Position numbers and translations under genes: made by a program | Notes under the pieces: generated by a model | Told to the model about the DNA's origin: nothing | Databases searched by the model: none | Seen by the model: only the letters and a program-made list of their open reading frames with translations | Part shown: positions 5,830-8,193 of the stretch, piece after piece | Layout: each line of letters begins with the position of its first letter | Position numbering within the stretch: the stretch's first letter is position 1 | Assembly: GCA_039024295.1 (NCBI GenBank) | Contig: JBCDIQ010000274.1 | Location: 1-8,193, forward strand | Reading direction: 5' to 3' | Source of the DNA: JBCDIQ01 sp039024295 | Lineage (GTDB): Bacteria; Bacteroidota; Bacteroidia; J057 | Length of the DNA stretch: 8,193 nucleotides

Positions 5830-6819
5830 TTATGCCAATGGCGCTACATACTCTTCCTTTGGATTGAGCAAGGCGCGTTTCACCCAACGACCATTTTCTT
5901 CCGCATACCGGCGTACGGCAATCCGCTCAGCATTACAAGGGCCATCTCCATTGATCACACGCATAAACTCATCCCAATCTGGCTCAGTATATTCCCACTT
6001 GCCTGTTTCAACATTTTTCTTCAAGGCTGGATCAGGAATCGTCAGGTTCAGCTCCCATATTTTGGGAACATACATGTCCAGAAATGCCTGACGCATCTCG
6101 TCATTGGTAGCGAGTTTTACCCGCCACTTAACCAACTTTTCTGTATGGACAGACATTTTGTTAGGTGGACCGAAGAAGTGCATGATGGGCGTCCACCAAC
6201 GGTTCAAGGCTTCCTGAACCATTTGACGTTGCGTTGGGGTGCCAGTGGCAAGGCGGACCACGTTGTCGTGGCCATATTTCAAGTGGAAAGATTCTTCGTA
6301 ACAAATCCGCTCCAATGCACGGCAATAGGGACCGTAGGAACCTTTTGAGTTGGTTACTTGGTTCACAATTGCTCCTGCATCAATCAACCATGCAATCACA
6401 GCATTATCAGCCCAGGTGACTGAGGGATAGTTGAATACATTGGAGTATTTAGACCGTCCATTGATCAGGTCATCGGTCATTTCCTCACGAGATTTTCCAA
6501 GGGTTTCAGCAGCGGAATACAAGAGCTGCCCATGCCCTACTTCGTCTTGTACCTTCGCCATTAGCGCAAGTTTACGACGAAATCCAGGCGCACGGGTAAT
6601 CCACGTACCTTCAGGCAATGCACCGATGATCTCGCTGTGGGCATGCTGCTCGATCATTCGTGTCAACTGCCTACGGTATTCATAAGGCATCCAGTCCTGG
6701 GGTTCAATCTTCTCTCCTGCATCAATCTTGGCCTCAAATTCCGCCAACTTGATCGGATCTTCATCTTCCAGGCGGGTTCCGTGGTTGTCAATTTCGATTA
6801 CTGAAATGTTGCCGTACAT
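5830..6819 (-). CDS. paaA: PaaA, catalytic diiron subunit of phenylacetyl-CoA epoxidase
   Basis: 329 residues, typical PaaA length. It carries the active site that inserts one oxygen atom of O2 into the aromatic ring of phenylacetyl-CoA, giving the 1,2-epoxide, in the cytosolic PaaABC(E) multicomponent oxygenase. Visible motifs are 'EPQDWMPYEYRRQL' (39-52), 'IEQHAHSEIIGALPEG' (56-71, with E63), 'KVQDEVGHGQLLYSAAETLG' (89-108, with E93-x2-H96) and 'RICYEESFHLKYGHDN' (171-186, with E176-x2-H179), which are the expected ferritin-like diiron ligands. 'RWWTPIMHFFGPPN' (207-220) is also characteristic. The gene is first of the structural genes, 91 bp after the TetR gene, and is followed by the EAD11-like gene rather than directly by paaB. 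Confidence 0.97.
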   Translation of the reverse strand: MYGNISVIEIDNHGTRLEDEDPIKLAEFEAKIDAGEKIEPQDWMPYEYRRQLTRMIEQHAHSEIIGALPEGTWITRAPGFRRKLALMAKVQDEVGHGQLLYSAAETLGKSREEMTDDLINGRSKYSNVFNYPSVTWADNAVIAWLIDAGAIVNQVTNSKGSYGPYCRALERICYEESFHLKYGHDNVVRLATGTPTQRQMVQEALNRWWTPIMHFFGPPNKMSVHTEKLVKWRVKLATNDEMRQAFLDMYVPKIWELNLTIPDPALKKNVETGKWEYTEPDWDEFMRVINGDGPCNAERIAVRRYAEENGRWVKRALLNPKEEYVAPLA

Positions 6820-6874
6820 AGTTTTCAGTTTTGGTGTCGGTCAAAAAAATCTACAGGTTGAGGTCTTTCTCTAT

Positions 6875-6910
6875 AAAAAAAGCATCCGCTATTGCTGGAA
6901 AAGTAGGATG
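6875..6910 (-). terminator. possible weak terminator between the TetR gene and paaA
   Basis: On the - strand a CATCC/GGATG 5-bp stem (6906-6910 with 6883-6887) with an 18-base loop is followed, one base later, by seven T residues (complement of 6875-6881), directly after the TetR stop codon. The stem is short and the loop long, so it may only partly terminate. If real, paaA would need its own promoter in the remaining 55 bp. Confidence 0.3.
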
Positions 6911-7501
6911 TCAGCTTTGCAAGCCGTCCAGCAAAAGCAGGTGCATATGTTGTTGAATATCTGAGATGGTCATGCTTCCTTCTGGCCGGTACCACTTGTG
7001 CATCCAGTTGATGCTGGCAAGCAATGCCGAGGTAATAAATTTGGGCCTAACGCTGGCTTTGAAAACCCCCGCTTTCATCCCCTCTTCAATTACTTGAACA
7101 AACCGCTGTTCATAATCAATGATCATTTGAGCGTAATCATCATGTCTTTCTTTGCTCAAATGGTGCCATTCACGGAAGAAAATTGCAGATGCGTTAATGT
7201 TGTCAATCATCAGTTCGATGTGACGGTCGATCATGTTCCGAAGCTTAATTTCAGGGGTCAAGGAGGCCGAAAAAATGGGTTCTTGCCCGTCGTTGAAAGC
7301 TTTGGCACATCTGATAGCAATTTCCCAAAGGATGTCTTCCTTTGATTTGAAATGACTGTATAAACTCGCCGGTTCAATTCCCAAGGCCTCTGCTAAGTCT
7401 CTCATAGAAGCATCGGTATACCCTTTTCTGCTGAAAAGAGCCTGTGCTGCTTCTAGAATCTCTTGTTTTCTACTTGTAAGCGGTTTAATGGTGGCGAGCA
7501 T
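6911..7501 (-). CDS. TetR/AcrR-family transcriptional regulator, likely controlling the paa genes
   Basis: 196 residues. The N-terminal TetR DNA-binding domain spans about 10-57: 'SRKQEILEAAQALFSRKGY' (10-28), then the helix-turn-helix 'MRDLAEALGIEPASLYSHF' (33-51) and 'KSKEDILWE' (52-60). The C-terminal half is all helical and serves as ligand-binding and dimerisation domain, with 'INWMHKWYRPEGSMTISDIQ' (164-183), a form frequent in TetR regulators of acyl-CoA and aromatic-CoA catabolism. By position, directly upstream of paaA on the same strand, it is probably the local repressor released by phenylacetyl-CoA, functionally like PaaR of Thermus; that ligand is an inference. A palindrome starting 7 bp upstream of its ATG suggests autoregulation. 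Confidence 0.9.
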   Translation of the reverse strand: MLATIKPLTSRKQEILEAAQALFSRKGYTDASMRDLAEALGIEPASLYSHFKSKEDILWEIAIRCAKAFNDGQEPIFSASLTPEIKLRNMIDRHIELMIDNINASAIFFREWHHLSKERHDDYAQMIIDYEQRFVQVIEEGMKAGVFKASVRPKFITSALLASINWMHKWYRPEGSMTISDIQQHMHLLLLDGLQS

Positions 7502-7507
7502 ATATTG

Positions 7508-7525
7508 CTAACTAACGGTTGTTAG
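7508..7525. promoter_or_regulatory. candidate TetR-family operator
   Basis: CTAACTAACGGTTGTTAG is an imperfect palindrome: outer arms CTAAC/GTTAG are perfect and 14 of 18 positions are symmetric. It lies 7 bp upstream of the ATG of the TetR gene, where bound repressor would block its expression and that of any cotranscribed paa genes. The AAC..GTT style of half-sites is common for TetR regulators of CoA-linked catabolism. No matching site is visible before paaA. Confidence 0.5.
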
Positions 7526-7603
7526 GCAATTTAGTTAGAATTTACGAGAAAGAAAAATGAAGTATTTAGGAAAAGGGCCGATTACACCGCCTAATTTGCC
7601 TAA
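7522..7603. repeat. separated inverted repeat, 13-bp arms
   Basis: TTAGGCAATTTAG (7522-7534) and CTAATTTGCCTAA (7591-7603) are inverted copies matching at 12 of 13 positions, 56 bp apart. The left arm overlaps the end of the candidate operator. They could be a pair of regulator sites allowing looping, or a second binding motif; nothing in the sequence decides this. Confidence 0.4.
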
Positions 7604-7682
7604 TAGCTATCGTTAAAAGGATGGACGTAGTGATCTAGATTGATTTTTCCCATAGCTCTCCTACCCTGCTTTATGGAAGTAT

Positions 7683-7713
7683 TTTTGCTTGCAAAACGAA
7701 TTAAATAAATTTA
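7683..7713 (+). promoter_or_regulatory. weak candidate Bacteroidota-type promoter
   Basis: TTTTG at 7683-7687 and TAAATTTA at 7706-7713 are 18 bp apart and resemble the Bacteroidota sigma-A pattern TTTG / TAnnTTTG, with the last base of the -7 box differing. It would read toward the partial gene at 7881 with a leader of about 160 nt. AT-rich surroundings make chance matches likely. Confidence 0.2.
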
Positions 7714-7857
7714 TAACGATGTTATATTTATTATCTAAGATTATATTATAAGTATTGCCGGTAACGAAGAAACTGAAATTGTGATCTTCCTAACACTGCC
7801 TATTTCCTTTTATGCTGATAAATCCCCATGAATATAGGGTTTCCCCTACCCTGTCTA

Positions 7858-7880
7858 GTGAAAAGATGTATCTTCGTCAC
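7858..7880. promoter_or_regulatory. imperfect inverted repeat abutting a start codon
   Basis: GTGA-A-AAGAT-GT-ATCTT-CG-TCAC: nine paired positions in two blocks, ending at the base before the ATG at 7881. With a 2-base centre it suits a dimeric protein-binding site better than an RNA hairpin. An alternative in-frame ATG (7866) falls inside it, which mildly favours the start at 7881. Confidence 0.35.
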
Positions 7881-8180
7881 ATGAGTGCTACAGAAAACAC
7901 GGCTGAATTTCTCCGCCTACAAAAGGCCATTAGCCGAAGGCTTGGGCTTGACATGAATAACCTGATCTTTGAATACCAGCTAATTGGAGATTTGTATCAG
8001 CTTAACCTCGTCACGGTAAACCCTCGCCATGAGCATTCATTTTTATTCCATACCAGCAGTGGGAATTCCAAGCAGGAGGCACTTCAGCATATGCTGGACT
8101 ACGTGAGCCTTTCACACCGACAGGAACACTCGTATACCGTTCAATGGTCAAAGACGGGCACTTCTGAACTTCACACCTCC
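7881..8180 (+). CDS. Unrecognised protein, N-terminal 100 residues (3' partial)
   Basis: An open frame from the ATG at 7881 runs into the right edge without a stop; the last 13 bases of the window are adapter, so only 100 codons are genuine. The product begins 'MSATENTAEFLRLQKAISRR' and ends 'YTVQWSKTGTSELHTS'. It looks like a soluble alpha/beta protein: helix (about 7-20), strands 'NLIFEYQLIGDLYQLNLVTV' (27-46), a helix 'KQEALQHMLDYVSLSHRQ' (63-80), then a strand. No signal peptide, membrane segment or Cys motif is seen. I do not recognise the family. Codon use is like the neighbours, and coding content is supported by the lack of stops and the plausible amphipathic pattern. Upstream in-frame ATGs at 7812 and 7866 are possible starts. 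It is divergent from the TetR gene, so the same regulator could control it. Confidence 0.6.
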
Positions 8181-8193
8181 AGATCGGAAGAGC
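8181..8193 (+). other. Illumina adapter remnant (not genomic)
   Basis: The final 13 bases, AGATCGGAAGAGC, are identical to the universal start of the TruSeq-type Illumina adapter. A chance 13-base match ending exactly at the window edge is very unlikely. It marks a contig end, and the codons it adds to the open frame (RSEE) should be ignored. Confidence 0.95.

Larger units (their letters stand above)
7502..7880. other. intergenic region between the TetR gene and the right-end gene
   Basis: 379 bp between divergent genes. It contains the candidate operator palindrome at 7508-7525, a 13-bp inverted repeat pair (7522-7534 with 7591-7603), a direct repeat GCCTAAT at 7589-7604, the inverted repeats TTTTGC-TT-GCAAAA (7683-7696) and TATAAC-GAT-GTTATA (7712-7726) in a very AT-rich stretch, and a longer imperfect inverted repeat right before the next ATG. 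No convincing gene is present; a 19-codon frame at 7557-7616 is not supported. Confidence 0.6.

Noticed and set aside
5815..6348. 177-codon + strand open frame opposite paaA
   Set aside because: It is antisense to a well-supported paaA gene and its product shows no family features; long antisense frames are common opposite conserved genes.
6998..7345. 115-codon + strand open frame opposite the TetR gene
   Set aside because: Shadow of the TetR coding sequence, with no recognisable motifs.
7557..7616. 19-codon + strand frame (MKYLGKGP...) after an A-rich stretch in the TetR upstream region
   Set aside because: Very short, and its second half is made of the GCCTAAT direct repeat and the inverted repeat arm. 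Nothing supports translation.
7683..7726. Inverted repeats TTTTGC-TT-GCAAAA and TATAAC-GAT-GTTATA as an origin or attachment site
   Set aside because: Short palindromes in AT-rich DNA are expected by chance. There is no DnaA-box cluster, integrase gene or tRNA nearby.

Overview
The window looks like a piece of a Bacteroidota chromosome, probably from the Cytophagales / Cyclobacteriaceae range. That rests on moderate GC, A-rich leaders without strong Shine-Dalgarno sites, an EAD11-like domain protein, and short hairpin repeats of a type I associate with this phylum. The placement is an inference, since no rRNA or tRNA is present. The right edge ends in 13 bases identical to the start of the common Illumina adapter, so it is almost certainly a contig end with untrimmed adapter.

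Left third, mostly + strand: the 3' end of a DsbA-like thioredoxin-fold protein (1-326); then a likely two-gene unit of an NTF2/SnoaL-like protein (475-1002) and an NAD(P)-dependent extended-SDR epimerase/reductase (1014-1880). A convincing intrinsic terminator (1994-2030) closes that unit. Converging on it from the right is a Sua5-type threonylcarbamoyl-AMP synthase (2110-3081, - strand), a tRNA t6A-modification enzyme.

Centre and right, - strand, read from right to left: a TetR-family regulator (6911-7501), then the ring-1,2-phenylacetyl-CoA epoxidase genes paaA, paaB, paaC and paaD. PaaA is the catalytic diiron subunit, PaaC its ferritin-like partner, PaaB the bridging subunit and PaaD the MIP18/zinc-ribbon maturation factor. 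Together they would epoxidise phenylacetyl-CoA in aerobic phenylacetate breakdown. The reductase gene paaE is not in the window. The layout has two oddities. A gene encoding a protein with a C-terminal EAD11-like (effector-associated) domain is inserted between paaA and paaB and translationally coupled to paaB. And a pair of REP-like hairpins in inverted orientation, with compensatory base changes, lies between paaC and paaD. A strong hairpin separates paaD from the Sua5 gene.

Right end: a roughly 380-bp AT-rich intergenic region holds a palindrome just upstream of the TetR start (candidate operator) and other inverted repeats. It is followed on the + strand by the first 100 codons of a gene I do not recognise (7881-8180), cut off by the adapter bases. 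The strongest leads are the EAD11-like protein in the epoxidase operon and a PaaC that keeps an apparently full set of diiron-ligand-type residues.
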